From assembly GCA_021735165.1 (NCBI GenBank), contig JAIPHP010000007.1:1-58194 (forward strand): a DNA stretch of 58,194 bases, written 5' to 3'. The position numbers and the translations under genes were made by a program. The notes below the pieces were generated by a model, which did not search any database, was not told the DNA's origin, and was given only the letters and a program-made list of their open reading frames with translations. Position 1 is the first letter of the stretch. The number at the start of each line of letters is the position of its first letter. Shown here in pieces: positions 43,839 through 53,749 of this stretch. The stretch comes from Candidatus Woesearchaeota archaeon. Its GTDB lineage: Archaea > Nanobdellota > Nanobdellia > Woesearchaeales > 21-14-0-10-32-9.

Positions 43839-44549
43839 CTAATCTTCATCCAAATTTTCACGATTTTTAGCTTTATTAAGAACCGATTTTGCGCCAGAAA
43901 CAATTTTCTTCGTAGATTCAGAAAGTTTTTTGAAAACATCATCCACAGCAGGATCTGACAATTTAACTATTTTTTCAATTTCTTTATTATATTCTCTTAC
44001 CAACAAATTCATATTTTCTACAGGTACTCCAAACTTGTTAAATGAAACTAAAGAATCCAATTCACAACTTTCTTTATCTAAAGGAGAATCAGCTGCATAC
44101 CCTACAGTTATGACTGCTTGAGGTCTTTTACCTTCAGGAATTCCTAACTTATCAGCAATGTATCCCTCATCAAAACTACCCACCCAACAAGCACCTAAAC
44201 CCATATCATGAGCAGCAAGCAAAATATTTTGTATAGCTGCAGCGCAATCTTGAACTGCATAAAGTCTTTGTCCTCTTAAACCATAATAAGATTCTGTTCT
44301 TTCAACATCAGCAACAACAACAATCAATATAGGCGCCATACCAATCCAGAATTGTTCAGTACAATGATCCGCAACACCTTTAATCACTTTTTTATCAGTA
44401 ATAACAATAAACCTATAACTTTGCAAATTTCCAGCACTAGGCGCCATAGAACCCGCTTTTAAAAGCATAGTTAATTTATCAAATTCGACAGGTTTTCTCA
44501 AATAAGAACGAATACTCCTTCTGTTCATAATTGCGTGTAAAACATCCAT
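43839..44549 (-). CDS. Nitroreductase-family FMN flavoprotein
   Basis: 236 aa. RRSIRSYLRKPVEFDKLTMLL, MAPSAGNLQSYRFIV, then NILLAAHDMGLGACWVGSF and VITVGYAAD are the flavin-binding signatures. It extends ~60 residues beyond the core with a charged helical tail. Substrate unknown; family enzymes reduce nitro compounds, quinones or enones. Confidence 0.88.
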   Translation of the reverse strand: MDVLHAIMNRRSIRSYLRKPVEFDKLTMLLKAGSMAPSAGNLQSYRFIVITDKKVIKGVADHCTEQFWIGMAPILIVVVADVERTESYYGLRGQRLYAVQDCAAAIQNILLAAHDMGLGACWVGSFDEGYIADKLGIPEGKRPQAVITVGYAADSPLDKESCELDSLVSFNKFGVPVENMNLLVREYNKEIEKIVKLSDPAVDDVFKKLSESTKKIVSGAKSVLNKAKNRENLDED

Positions 44550-44580
44550 AAATTAAATAGATAATTATTATTATAAAAAT

Positions 44581-45087
44581 TTATCGCAACTTAGACCCAC
44601 AATTATAGCAAAATGCCATATTATCACTTATTTTAGAACTACAAAAAGGACAAAACGCAGAACTTTTGACTTGATTTTTTTGAGAAATATTTTGATTTTG
44701 TAATTTGTCATGAACAAATTTTTCCCTCATTTTGGAATTCATTTTTATCTGTTCTTGTATCTTTCTCTTTTCAGTTTCTAAATTGGCGTCTAGCTTAACT
44801 TTGGCAAGGTCATTTCCTAAAAAATTAAAGAATTTACCCTTATCCTTAACAACAGTCTTTTCAACAGTCGATTCAATATTAGATTCATTGTTTGGCTTGC
44901 GTTCATGCTTAGGTTTTGTTATAAAACCAACCAATACCTTAAAGATGCCTATGACAATAAACAAAAATCCTAAATACCTAAAAATAATTAAATTAGATTC
45001 CGAATTAAGGTGTTCAACATACATTGAAAAACCTGACACTATCAGCCCTATGATGAGCCAAACCCAACCATTTAATTTCATAAACAT
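44581..45087 (-). CDS. Membrane protein with C-terminal zinc ribbon
   Basis: 168 aa from ATG 45087 (ATG 45081 also possible). Two membrane segments (VWLIIGLIVSGFSMYVEHL, IFRYLGFLFIVIGIFKVLVGF) and a charged cytosolic region end in CPFCSSKISDNMAFCYNCGSKLR, a four-Cys zinc ribbon of the zinc_ribbon_2 type. TATATATA ~20-25 nt upstream. Function unknown. Confidence 0.7.
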   Translation of the reverse strand: MFMKLNGWVWLIIGLIVSGFSMYVEHLNSESNLIIFRYLGFLFIVIGIFKVLVGFITKPKHERKPNNESNIESTVEKTVVKDKGKFFNFLGNDLAKVKLDANLETEKRKIQEQIKMNSKMREKFVHDKLQNQNISQKNQVKSSAFCPFCSSKISDNMAFCYNCGSKLR

Positions 45088-45130
45088 CAAATTCTAAAAA
45101 TGACTATATATACTTTACGGAAATCAAATG

Positions 45131-45220
45131 ATGAAAATTGCCACTCCGAGTCTGCTAAAAAAATAAAAATTTCTTGCACGCAGAAATCAAAACTGATTTC
45201 TTTGCGAATCTCCATACTAA
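45131..45220 (+). repeat. Hairpin repeat copy R2
   Basis: Follows copy R3 for ~90 nt: TGAAAAT-GC--CTCCGAGTCTGCTA, then the hairpins and ATCTCC--ACTAAA. It carries the AGAAATCA-N4-TGATTTCT hairpin intact. One outer pair changes in a compensatory way (A-T in R3, G-C in R2). Confidence 0.7.
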
Positions 45221-45338
45221 ATTGCGCGTTTTTGCCTTGTCTTTTCACTATAAAGAGAAAAAAAAGCTTTGAAAGAATCCATAACAAGATCTTTCAATCG
45301 CAAGGTTTAAATATTACGATTAACAAAGAATATCGATA

Positions 45339-45680
45339 ATGAACATAAACGATTCAAATCTACCAGTTGTTTGTAGAAGCTGTTTAAGAACAGTGACCAT
45401 GAGTCAAATAAAATTTGATGAAGTAACAAAACAATATGTGTGCACATCCTGTTATAATGCTACAAAAAACAAAAAACAACATTTAACAAACACTAAAAAC
45501 GATGAAACCCACACAATATCGGCCTCTAAAAAAATAAATTATCAATGTCCTAAATGTAAATATAAGTTTTCAAGACCGAAAGAGAAACCTGCAAAAGAAT
45601 GTCCTTATTGCGGAAATAAGATTCTGGAAACCAGAAACAATACTGCAAGCAGACTAATAGATGAAGCGGAAGAATGGTAA
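45339..45680 (+). CDS. Double zinc-ribbon protein
   Basis: 113 aa. Two Cys4 clusters: VVCRSCLRTVTMSQ...YVCTSCYN (C-X2-C ... C-X2-C) and YQCPKCKYKFSRP...ECPYCGNK. GTTTAAATATT ~25 nt before ATG implies a leaderless mRNA. May bind nucleic acid or partner protein. Function unknown. Confidence 0.75.
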   Translation: MNINDSNLPVVCRSCLRTVTMSQIKFDEVTKQYVCTSCYNATKNKKQHLTNTKNDETHTISASKKINYQCPKCKYKFSRPKEKPAKECPYCGNKILETRNNTASRLIDEAEEW

Positions 45681-45714
45681 AAAAAATCAGAAAATATTAA
45701 GCCTTGTCATCTTT

Positions 45715-46989
45715 TCAAATAATTTCTTTCCCAAACATGTAAGGCCTTAGAACTTTAGGTATTGTTATGGATCCATCTTTATTCTGATAATTCTCCACTA
45801 TTGCTACAAGAATTCTCGATGTTGCTATAGCCGTATTATTTAGTGTGTGTATTGTTTCTCTTTCATTATTTTTTCTAAGAACTTTAATGTTTAAATCTAA
45901 AGCTTGGTAATCATAGCAATTACTTAAACTAGCAACTTCACCGTAATTTTTTGTTGTAGGTCTCCAAACCTCTACATCGTAAGATTTGTTTTTCCAAATT
46001 GACAAATCCCCTGAACAAATTTCTATTACTCTATAGGGCAATTCTAAAAGATTCATTAGTTGTTCCGTATTTTCTAATAATTCTTCAAACATAGAATGTG
46101 ACTCTTCAGGCTTGCTAAAGATAAATTGTTCTATTTTATTAAATTGGTGTGTTCTCCAAAGACCCTTTTCATTTATACCGTGACTTCCAATTTCCTGTCT
46201 AAAACACATAGTGTACGAAAAATATTTTTTTGGCAAATCCTGTTCAGGAACAACTTTATTTTCATACATCCCTAATAATGCGTGCTCACTAGTCCCTATC
46301 ATGTTAAGATCGTCATCTCCTTGAATTTTATAGATAGTTTCATTAAAAGCTTCTGTATCCATTGCAGCATCCAAAACTCTTTTATGTATCATTAATGGAG
46401 GCTCTATGTAAATATATTTTTTTCTTTGCATAAAATCAAGGGTGAATCTAATTAAAGCTTGATTTAGCATAGCAAAATCTCCCTTTAACAAATAAAAACC
46501 ATTGCCTGAAAGATTAGCAGCAGTTTCAAAATCTGCAAATCCTTTCTCTTCAAGCAAATCAACGTGATTTTTAACTTCAAAATCAAAATCTTTCTTTTTA
46601 CCGACTTGTTTTAATTCAACATTTTCAGAGTCATCTTTGCCATTTGGAACTGTTTTATGAGAAAGAGTTGGCAATTTTCGTAAAATTTTTTCTATTTCCT
46701 CTTTGAGAATTTTTCTCTTTTCTTCTAATTCCGAAATTTTTTTTGGAACAAGCTTTACTTCCTCTATTACGGATAATGCGTCTTCTCCTTTTTTCTTTAG
46801 CTCATTGACTTTCTGGCTTAATTCATTTCTTTTTTTTCTAAGTGAATCTTCTTCATACTTTATTTTTCTCCAATCATCATCTTTTGTTAAACATAAATCT
46901 ATTAATTCAAGCCTATCATCTAGATATCTTTTCTTTAATTCTTCTTTGTATGCGTCAGGATTTTCTCTCAATAATTTTATGTCTAACAT
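45715..46989 (-). CDS. serS: Seryl-tRNA synthetase (bacterial/common type)
   Basis: 424 aa from ATG 46989 (GTG 47001 is less likely). N-terminal long antiparallel coiled coil (~25-105; DIKLLRENPDAYKEELKKRY) grips the long variable arm. Class II motifs: FRQEIGSHGINEKGLWRTHQF (motif 2) and ATSRILVAIVENYQ (motif 3). Typical length. The cognate tRNA-Ser is at 53948. Repeats R2 and R3 flank the gene. Confidence 0.92.
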   Translation of the reverse strand: MLDIKLLRENPDAYKEELKKRYLDDRLELIDLCLTKDDDWRKIKYEEDSLRKKRNELSQKVNELKKKGEDALSVIEEVKLVPKKISELEEKRKILKEEIEKILRKLPTLSHKTVPNGKDDSENVELKQVGKKKDFDFEVKNHVDLLEEKGFADFETAANLSGNGFYLLKGDFAMLNQALIRFTLDFMQRKKYIYIEPPLMIHKRVLDAAMDTEAFNETIYKIQGDDDLNMIGTSEHALLGMYENKVVPEQDLPKKYFSYTMCFRQEIGSHGINEKGLWRTHQFNKIEQFIFSKPEESHSMFEELLENTEQLMNLLELPYRVIEICSGDLSIWKNKSYDVEVWRPTTKNYGEVASLSNCYDYQALDLNIKVLRKNNERETIHTLNNTAIATSRILVAIVENYQNKDGSITIPKVLRPYMFGKEII

Positions 46990-47037
46990 TTTAATCTTCA
47001 CATATCCTATTTATTTTAAAAAACTTTTGGTAAAATA

Positions 47038-47264
47038 ATGAAAATCGCTGCTCCGAGTCTGCTAAGAAACTAAAAGTTTCTTGCACACAGAAATCAAAAA
47101 TGATTTCTTCGTGTATCTCCGCCCTAAATGCACAGAAACAAAGTTTCTAACACAACAAAAATGAATGAGCATTTTTGAGCAGGTCAGGATACGACAAAAG
47201 CAAAGCTTTTGTGTACAATAAATGCAAAGCATTTATTTGTATTAAACCCCTCGCGCTAACGCGC
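47038..47264 (+). repeat. Hairpin-array repeat copy R3 (full length)
   Basis: About 230 nt with seven short stem-loops, several with AAA loops: 47065-47081 (AGAAACT/AGTTTCT), 47085-47113, 47134-47148 (AGAAAC/GTTTCT), 47157-47176 (AAAAATG/CATTTTT), 47195-47211 (CAAAAGC/GCTTTTG), 47214-47241 (ATAAATGC/GCATTTAT core), 47253-47264 (GCGC/GCGC). No open frame. From 47265 to 47740 I see only AT-rich sequence without a gene. Confidence 0.75.
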
Positions 47265-47748
47265 AATAATGAAAACGTAAAAAAAATTGCTGAAACAAGC
47301 CATCCTCATCTTAAAAGGTAGAGCTTTAACGATTATTACTTAATCGCAAATTTTTGAACATATAAAGCAAGACGCCATTCACAAACATCTTAAAAAGTGG
47401 ACCTTTGGTTTTCGTATGTAAAAAAATATTTTTTTAGCTTTTTTTACATTGGTTTCTTTTGTAGTTGTGTGTTTTGAGCTTTAAAAAACAATTTAGAAAA
47501 GAATTTCTCAAAAGCATTAGCCATCCTAAAATTTGTTCATCCTAACAAATGTTTCAGAATTGTTTCAGAACTAATTGTTCGTGTTTCAAAAAACATTATT
47601 TTCAATATAGAAACTAAATGACTTATTTGTTGTTTTTTACTACTGAAGAAAAAACACAAAAAACATAGTTATTCGACGAGAAACACAGAAAGTTTTATAT
47701 ACTAGTTATAATTCTCCAATATACGCATATCTATACTAGGTGATAACA

Positions 47749-47883
47749 CTGAAACAACTCATAATACGAAATCAACATTTCTCAAGAACCCTATCAAACA
47801 GGTTCAATAATTACAGATTAAAAGCAAAAACAAAAACATACACCTTTGATATCCGGTGCGAATCAAACTACATCGCCGCGTAA
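47749..47883 (+). CDS. Possible 44-aa protein with CTG start
   Basis: AGGTGA (47738-47743) is 5 nt before CTG 47749, the spacing of other genes here. The frame reads KQLIIRNQHFSRTLSNRF...TYTFDIRCESNYIAA and is basic. A TATA-like TTATATAC at ~47694 gives a short leader. No ATG/GTG fits except a GTG inside the ribosome-binding site itself. Overlaps the convergent VKOR end. Confidence 0.3.
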   Translation: MKQLIIRNQHFSRTLSNRFNNYRLKAKTKTYTFDIRCESNYIAA

Positions 47884-48272
47884 ACAAACACTTCTAAATA
47901 TAAAAACAAACAAATAAACAAATTAATAACATACGAAATAAAGCAAACAACACAATAAGTTCTAACTCTAAAAAATAACAAGTAAGCCAAATAAAAAGAA
48001 AATAAAACCCCGAAAACAGAAACTAAGAAAGCAACCAAATAAAAACTAAAAAAAGACATAACAAAAATAAACGAATAAAAAAACAATCCAACAACATAAT
48101 TTTTAACGCCAAACAAAGAACCATAACTACTCAAAAAAACATTAGAACAAGAAATATTATAAGAAAAATCGCAAAACGGCTTAAAACCAAAATCGTTCTT
48201 TCTAAAATCAAAATAAGCGACATATAAAGAAATCAAAATTCCAAAACAAAGCAAAACAAAAACAATTAACAT
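47868..48272 (-). CDS. VKOR-family disulfide-forming membrane protein
   Basis: 134 aa, four membrane segments. FCDFSYNISCSNVFLSSYGSLFG is the loop with paired Cys, and TYCVVCFISYVIN the CxxC active site. VKOR passes electrons from thiol oxidases to quinone and so drives disulfide formation outside the cell. No thioredoxin domain is fused. Start overlaps the transglutaminase stop (TGATG). Confidence 0.82.
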   Translation of the reverse strand: MLIVFVLLCFGILISLYVAYFDFRKNDFGFKPFCDFSYNISCSNVFLSSYGSLFGVKNYVVGLFFYSFIFVMSFFSFYLVAFLVSVFGVLFSFYLAYLLFFRVRTYCVVCFISYVINLFICLFLYLEVFVYAAM

Positions 48273-50245
48273 CACAAACCACCAACAAAATTGTTAACAT
48301 ACACCCCAACAAAATTAAAAAACATCAAGATAGACTCAAAAAAATTAGAATCCACTCTAGAACTCAAAACATCCTCAACAACAAATTCTTTATTTAATAA
48401 ATCATGATAAGTCACTTTAATAAGAAACTCATTTTCACCAACTTTCAAATTTTTAGCGGGCACTAAATAAGAAAACTGATGAATAGACTCCAAAGAATCA
48501 AAATTCCAAGTTTCAGAAAAAAAATCATGAACTAATTCAACACTAACGTTAAAAGCATCTCCAGAAACCTCAATTAGAGAAAAAGAAACATTCAACAAAT
48601 CGTCATAATCTACAACATCAGGAACTGACAAAAAACCAAAATCTACCCTGATATCATCAACAACATTAACACTAACAAAACTTTGCTCAACAAACGGAAG
48701 TTTCTTAGCCTCGACAACAAAAGTCCTAAATCCGGGTTCATTAAAAGAATAATTTAATACAACAAAATCATACATATCAGGCGTAGCAACAACACAATCT
48801 CTTTGATCCACACAAACCCTCACATTCTCATTTCGATCATTATTAATAGTACAATGAACCTCTAAAGACTCATTAACATAAACTGATTTCTTATCAGGAA
48901 TGCACCTAAAATTTATATTAGAATCAATTTGAGAAACAGAATTAACCGCAAAAACTTGAGCAGCTTCAAAGGAAAATTTTTGAGAACTCTTCTTAGATGA
49001 AAAACTCCTAGAAACATTAAACCCACCAGCCGTATAAACAAACATAGGAAATTCATAAATATAATTATCTAAATGATTGTCATCAACCCTCAAAATCCAA
49101 GAAACTTCCGTTTCATCTCCGGGAAGCAATAATAAATCCTTAGTGAACTCATCCAAAACATCAACCCCTTTCATAGACGCTACAGTCAAAGGAAAAGCAA
49201 CATAATAATCATTTAAATTTCTAACATTAGCCTTAAGAACATTATAAGAACCAAACCCAACATCATCAGATAAATACTCTAAATCGACAACAACATTTTC
49301 TTTTAAAACAACTCCTTTTTCTAAAATGAAATTATCCATAGAATGCTTGCCAGGCACCAAATCAACTCCAGAACCCCTCCAAGAATAACCTGTGTTAAAA
49401 CGCTCACTATCCAAACCTTGATCTAACTTAATATGAGACGCGTCAACAAACCCCAACTGATTGTAAGTAGGATCAAAAGGAACCCAACCATAATCTGGAA
49501 AATAAACTTCTGCCCAACCATGAGGCCCCCAACGATCAATAAACAAATCACTATCTGTATAAGCCACACCTGTAACAACCCTTGCAGGAATACCTAAAGA
49601 ACGAACCATAGAAACAAATAAGTTAGACATCTCATCACAAACACCCCTCCTATTTTCTAAAACCCAACTAGAAGGTAAACTAGCATCGGCAGTCACACTA
49701 CTCAAATTATAATCAATATTAGTATTTACCCAATCTGCAATCTTAAAAACCACAACAAACAAATCATCCTCCTCATTAGCCAATTTAGAAGCCAAATCTC
49801 TAATATCATCATTAATATCTATTAACTCAGTCTCAGAAGTATAATAAACAAAATCATAATCTAAATCATTCAAAGGAAAATCTACTTTTTTATCAATTCT
49901 TAAAGGAGATGCATACGTCTTAGTAGAAAAATCAATAACAAAATCAAAATCTTGCAATACATCGGTTGAATAATACGCAGAATCTCCTCTTATAAGAGAA
50001 CTTGGACTGCTAGAGACACTCAAAACTTCCTGCCTATAATCCTCAACAGGCAACCAACTATAATTAATACTAGCCTGTTCTAGAAAAGAATTAGAATTCT
50101 TCTTAACAAAAGAAATAGGAATAGTAATAGATGTATCAACCACCAAATACTCAACAGAATTAACATCGCTTTCCAAAGCAAACACAGGAAAAGAAAATAA
50201 AACTACAAAAAACAAATACACAAATAAAACAAACTTAAAGCTCAT
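48272..50245 (-). CDS. Secreted transglutaminase-like protein
   Basis: 657 aa. Signal peptide 1-23 (FVLFVYLFFVVLFSFPVFALES). The transglutaminase core has Cys203 (RRGVCDEMSN), His242 (WGPHGWAEVYF) and Asp258 (WVPFDPTYNQ). The C-terminal ~350 residues are beta-rich Ig-like modules with CRD-like Cys, ending in a hydrophobic anchor (SILMFFNFVGVYVNNFVG). Likely a surface protease or cross-linker. Overlaps VKOR by one base, consistent with disulfide needs. Confidence 0.85.
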   Translation of the reverse strand: MSFKFVLFVYLFFVVLFSFPVFALESDVNSVEYLVVDTSITIPISFVKKNSNSFLEQASINYSWLPVEDYRQEVLSVSSSPSSLIRGDSAYYSTDVLQDFDFVIDFSTKTYASPLRIDKKVDFPLNDLDYDFVYYTSETELIDINDDIRDLASKLANEEDDLFVVVFKIADWVNTNIDYNLSSVTADASLPSSWVLENRRGVCDEMSNLFVSMVRSLGIPARVVTGVAYTDSDLFIDRWGPHGWAEVYFPDYGWVPFDPTYNQLGFVDASHIKLDQGLDSERFNTGYSWRGSGVDLVPGKHSMDNFILEKGVVLKENVVVDLEYLSDDVGFGSYNVLKANVRNLNDYYVAFPLTVASMKGVDVLDEFTKDLLLLPGDETEVSWILRVDDNHLDNYIYEFPMFVYTAGGFNVSRSFSSKKSSQKFSFEAAQVFAVNSVSQIDSNINFRCIPDKKSVYVNESLEVHCTINNDRNENVRVCVDQRDCVVATPDMYDFVVLNYSFNEPGFRTFVVEAKKLPFVEQSFVSVNVVDDIRVDFGFLSVPDVVDYDDLLNVSFSLIEVSGDAFNVSVELVHDFFSETWNFDSLESIHQFSYLVPAKNLKVGENEFLIKVTYHDLLNKEFVVEDVLSSRVDSNFFESILMFFNFVGVYVNNFVGGL

Positions 50246-50497
50246 ACAAATCTAAATAAAATAAAGATTTATAAAATTTCTTAAAGAAAAGGACATATCG
50301 CGCACATCAGCATTACACCAGAGTTCAATTTAGAGAAACACAATTTGGAACACGTTAAAGATCTATGTTTCTTCGATAAAAAACTTAGACTGCAAAGCAA
50401 CTAACAACACTCCATAACACGAAAAAGAAAGACTTAGAGCACTCCCTAAAGAAAAAACAAGTTTAAATGCATAAAACAAAAAAAAGATAAAAAAAAT

Positions 50498-52627
50498 TTA
50501 ATTTGTGCTTATAACAGAAAACCAAGGTTTTTTAGAACTAACAGAGCCAGTATCTATGTCAACACTCACCTCAGATTTTCCAGTTATAGGAATAAATCCT
50601 AAAACATTGTATTTCTTTTCAGATTTTGAAACATACTTAACTTCATTTCCAACTTCCTTAAGCTCTAAATCTGAATACTTAGCTCCAAGAACCTCTTTTG
50701 CTTTCTCACTCGCAACAGAAGGCAAAACTTTAACAAGTTTCTTCCCGGAATCAGTCTCTAAAGAAATACCTTCATTATCAGTTACAACAGCATTTCTAGT
50801 CTTAACAGCATAACCTTCAACATCTAAAATTGTTTCAAGCTTCTTAGAATCCGTCGAAATCTTAACTTGCTTTTCAACATCCTTGAATTTCACAGGAATT
50901 TCAACATCCTCACTTAAGGGAATCCGTTTACTTTCCTTCTTGTCATTTAGAGTTATCATAGATTTACTACCAGGCATGATTCTTATTTCATCAACAGAAA
51001 AATCATCTTCTGAACCAGAAACTACAAATCCATTAATTGTCTTTCTAATTTTTATCTTGGGACAAAGACAACCATCCTCAACTTCGACACAACCAGGCTG
51101 ACAAACATATACAAAATTTTCATCTGAATCAGATACTTCAATAGGTATAGATTCCTCTAATGATTTTCCATCCTTAGAAACAGAAATCGTCACAAAATCA
51201 GGATTCACAGCTTTCAAATAAATATAATAGTATGAATCACCTAAAACAAATTGCTGTTTACCATATTTCTTAAGGTTAAGAGTTGCATCATTTCCACTAT
51301 TGTAAACATGGAATTTAAAATAAGCAACACTAGGCTCTTCATCAGACGTATAATCTGAAACTCCATCATACTGCAATTTTAAACCATCTTCAAAATAAAC
51401 ATAAGCTCCCTCTTCAACTCTTGAATAAGCGCCGAACTGCGCCTTATTACCATTTAAAGGAACTATTTCCTCATCACTGCTATCTGAATCACTCTCATAT
51501 AATCTAATCTTAGCTTTTGTTAAAGAAGAACTTTCCTTACTATCCTCAAATCCAAGCAAAGTGAACTTATGGCCTTTGAATAAATCTATAGTCTCTCCAA
51601 CCTTAACTGTAACAATTTTAGAGTCCACAACCTCATTTTCAGAAGCTGAAACATATTTCAAAAACTTAACTTTAAATCTAGCATACGGATCCATACATTT
51701 TTTCTCTGAAACTGCAGATCTCTGAACACATCTTATCTCTTCTAAAAAAACCTGAGGCTCAAAAGATACATAATCAAAACCTTCAAAATTCTTTCCTTTG
51801 TAAAAAACTTTCTGATAATCTTCATACACAACAGCATAGTTACCTACATATGTATTAACATCCTCAAAAAATTCTCCAGAATACTTAAGACTAAACAAAG
51901 GCAAATCTCTACCCACGGAATTCTTAACAAAAATTTTAAAATCGTTAAAACCAAGAGAGCTATCTTCTTGAACTCTAAATCTCCTAAAAATTATTGAATC
52001 TCCATCCTCATAATCTTCAGCACTTGAAAGAGAAATCCAAGCATTCATTTTACCATCAGCATCGACATAATAATCATCTAATCTGAAAAGCAAAACATCA
52101 CCTACCAAATACCATGAATCCTTCTTAAAAGAAAGCCAGTCCTCAAATGTAGGATCTTGGTTAGGTATAGGAATCTCAGTTATACTACCAGGATTTGTAT
52201 CTGTACCACCAACATCATATTCAGGAGGAAGTCTTTCTTCACTTCTTGAAATAACAAGAGTGGCAATCTCATTTTCAGGAACATACTCATCTGCAACAAC
52301 AACATAAGTACCAATAGTTTGAGCATAATCATAATTATCAGAAACCTTCAAATAATAAACATTCGGATCAAACGAACCATCAAAATCAACGATACCCATT
52401 TTAACTACAACAATAAAATTGCTGTCACAAACAATTCCTATAGGACATTCGCTTAACTCAACATCTGTAAATTCAATCATCAAATCTCCAACTGTCATTG
52501 TATCTCCAAGACCTATTTCTATCTTTTCTTCAGAACTAGTAGAAACCAATTCTTGAGCAAACACTGTAGAAGACAACAAAGTTACAACCACAATGAATAC
52601 CATAAACAAATTCATAAATTTCTTCAT
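50498..52627 (-). CDS. Large secreted surface protein
   Basis: 709 aa from ATG 52627, set by GGAGGT 6 nt upstream and signal peptide NLFMVFIVVVTLLSSTVFAQE. Mostly beta-strand, Asp/Glu-rich, no TM other than the signal. A small Cys cluster (CQPGCVEVEDGCLCP) sits in the last third. Possibly an S-layer or adhesion protein. The gap to the gene below (50246-50497) holds no gene. Confidence 0.7.
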   Translation of the reverse strand: MKKFMNLFMVFIVVVTLLSSTVFAQELVSTSSEEKIEIGLGDTMTVGDLMIEFTDVELSECPIGIVCDSNFIVVVKMGIVDFDGSFDPNVYYLKVSDNYDYAQTIGTYVVVADEYVPENEIATLVISRSEERLPPEYDVGGTDTNPGSITEIPIPNQDPTFEDWLSFKKDSWYLVGDVLLFRLDDYYVDADGKMNAWISLSSAEDYEDGDSIIFRRFRVQEDSSLGFNDFKIFVKNSVGRDLPLFSLKYSGEFFEDVNTYVGNYAVVYEDYQKVFYKGKNFEGFDYVSFEPQVFLEEIRCVQRSAVSEKKCMDPYARFKVKFLKYVSASENEVVDSKIVTVKVGETIDLFKGHKFTLLGFEDSKESSSLTKAKIRLYESDSDSSDEEIVPLNGNKAQFGAYSRVEEGAYVYFEDGLKLQYDGVSDYTSDEEPSVAYFKFHVYNSGNDATLNLKKYGKQQFVLGDSYYYIYLKAVNPDFVTISVSKDGKSLEESIPIEVSDSDENFVYVCQPGCVEVEDGCLCPKIKIRKTINGFVVSGSEDDFSVDEIRIMPGSKSMITLNDKKESKRIPLSEDVEIPVKFKDVEKQVKISTDSKKLETILDVEGYAVKTRNAVVTDNEGISLETDSGKKLVKVLPSVASEKAKEVLGAKYSDLELKEVGNEVKYVSKSEKKYNVLGFIPITGKSEVSVDIDTGSVSSKKPWFSVISTN

Positions 52628-52774
52628 TTTATACCTCCGACAAAAAATTGTCATGAAATAAGTAAAGTAAAACAAATACTTAAACTTTGACCGGACCAAC
52701 ATCAATAAAAAAAGACTAAAAACAGTCAAAGATTAAAAATGAAGCTTTAAAAAAGTCCAAATCGTGAAAATAAG

Positions 52775-53749
52775 CTAATTCAAGCTTAAAAACCATTTTG
52801 TGAGGTAAATACGCTTGCTTTTACCAAATTTTTCAACCAAAACTATCTTCTTAGATTCCAAACCATCAAGAACTCTCATCAAAGAAGTCTTAGCAATACC
52901 AGCACCATGAACAATATCGGCCTGAGAAACAAAACCAGCCTCAGAACCAATAGAATCAACTAAGAAATTAACAACCAAACGCTCCTTAACAGAAAGAACT
53001 TTCAAAATATCTTCCCTACTAGAATTACCACTAACCACAACAGACTCAGACAAATCTCTTTTAGTACCATAACGAACAACTAAAAAAACTAAAACAGCAA
53101 AAACAACAATACCAACAAAAACAAAATAAATAAATGAAAAACCACCACGATCAACAGGAACTTCAACAACCAAAGACAACAAATCACCCTCCACAACACT
53201 AAACTCAGAAGAATCAACAAAATCCTCAAACGCAAAACGAGCAACACAACGACCAAGAGGCAAAAAATCAACAGAAACCAAACCAAAATCGTCAGAAGAA
53301 AAATAACCCTGCAACCCATAAGGACGCCTACAATCAACCTTAACAAGAACATCAGATACCTGACGGCCAGATAAATCAACAAACTCTAACTCCAAAGAAC
53401 CAACAGGCAAAAAATACAACAAAAACTCACTATCCGAACCATCAAAAACAAACTGAGACTCCGCAAAAAAATCAAAACCATCAGAACTAAAATCATCAAA
53501 AGCAAACAAAACAGAATGAACCCCTACAGGAACAGACAACAAAACAGAACCCTCACTATCCAAAGAAACAAAACCTTCCAAAGAACCATTATCAACATCC
53601 ACTAAATAATACAAAGAACCATTACTAAAATCAACAGACCCCTCAAAAACATCAAAATAAAACCTAACATCAACATTCTCAGCAGAAACTAAAAAAGAAC
53701 AAAATACAAACAAAAAAACAACAACCAATAAAAACCGTAAAAATCTCAT
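52775..53749 (-). CDS. Membrane-spanning regulator: outside beta domain, inside winged helix
   Basis: 324 aa from ATG 53749. Signal peptide FLLVVVFLFVFCSFLVSAE, ~190-residue Asp/Ser-rich beta domain (CNA-B/Ig-like), one membrane helix (FIYFVFVGIVVFAVLVFLVV), then a winged helix (VKERLVVNFLVDSIG...SQADIVHGAGIAKTSLMRVLDGL) at the C-terminus. The topology places the DNA-binding domain in the cytoplasm, so it may sense surface conditions and control nearby surface genes. Confidence 0.8.
   Translation of the reverse strand: MRFLRFLLVVVFLFVFCSFLVSAENVDVRFYFDVFEGSVDFSNGSLYYLVDVDNGSLEGFVSLDSEGSVLLSVPVGVHSVLFAFDDFSSDGFDFFAESQFVFDGSDSEFLLYFLPVGSLELEFVDLSGRQVSDVLVKVDCRRPYGLQGYFSSDDFGLVSVDFLPLGRCVARFAFEDFVDSSEFSVVEGDLLSLVVEVPVDRGGFSFIYFVFVGIVVFAVLVFLVVRYGTKRDLSESVVVSGNSSREDILKVLSVKERLVVNFLVDSIGSEAGFVSQADIVHGAGIAKTSLMRVLDGLESKKIVLVEKFGKSKRIYLTKWFLSLN

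Noticed and set aside
45100-45339. Open frame over repeat R2 (79 codons on plus, 66 on minus)
   Set aside because: Both cover hairpin repeat R2; the matching frames in R3 are broken by stops, so the similarity is in the hairpins and not the protein.
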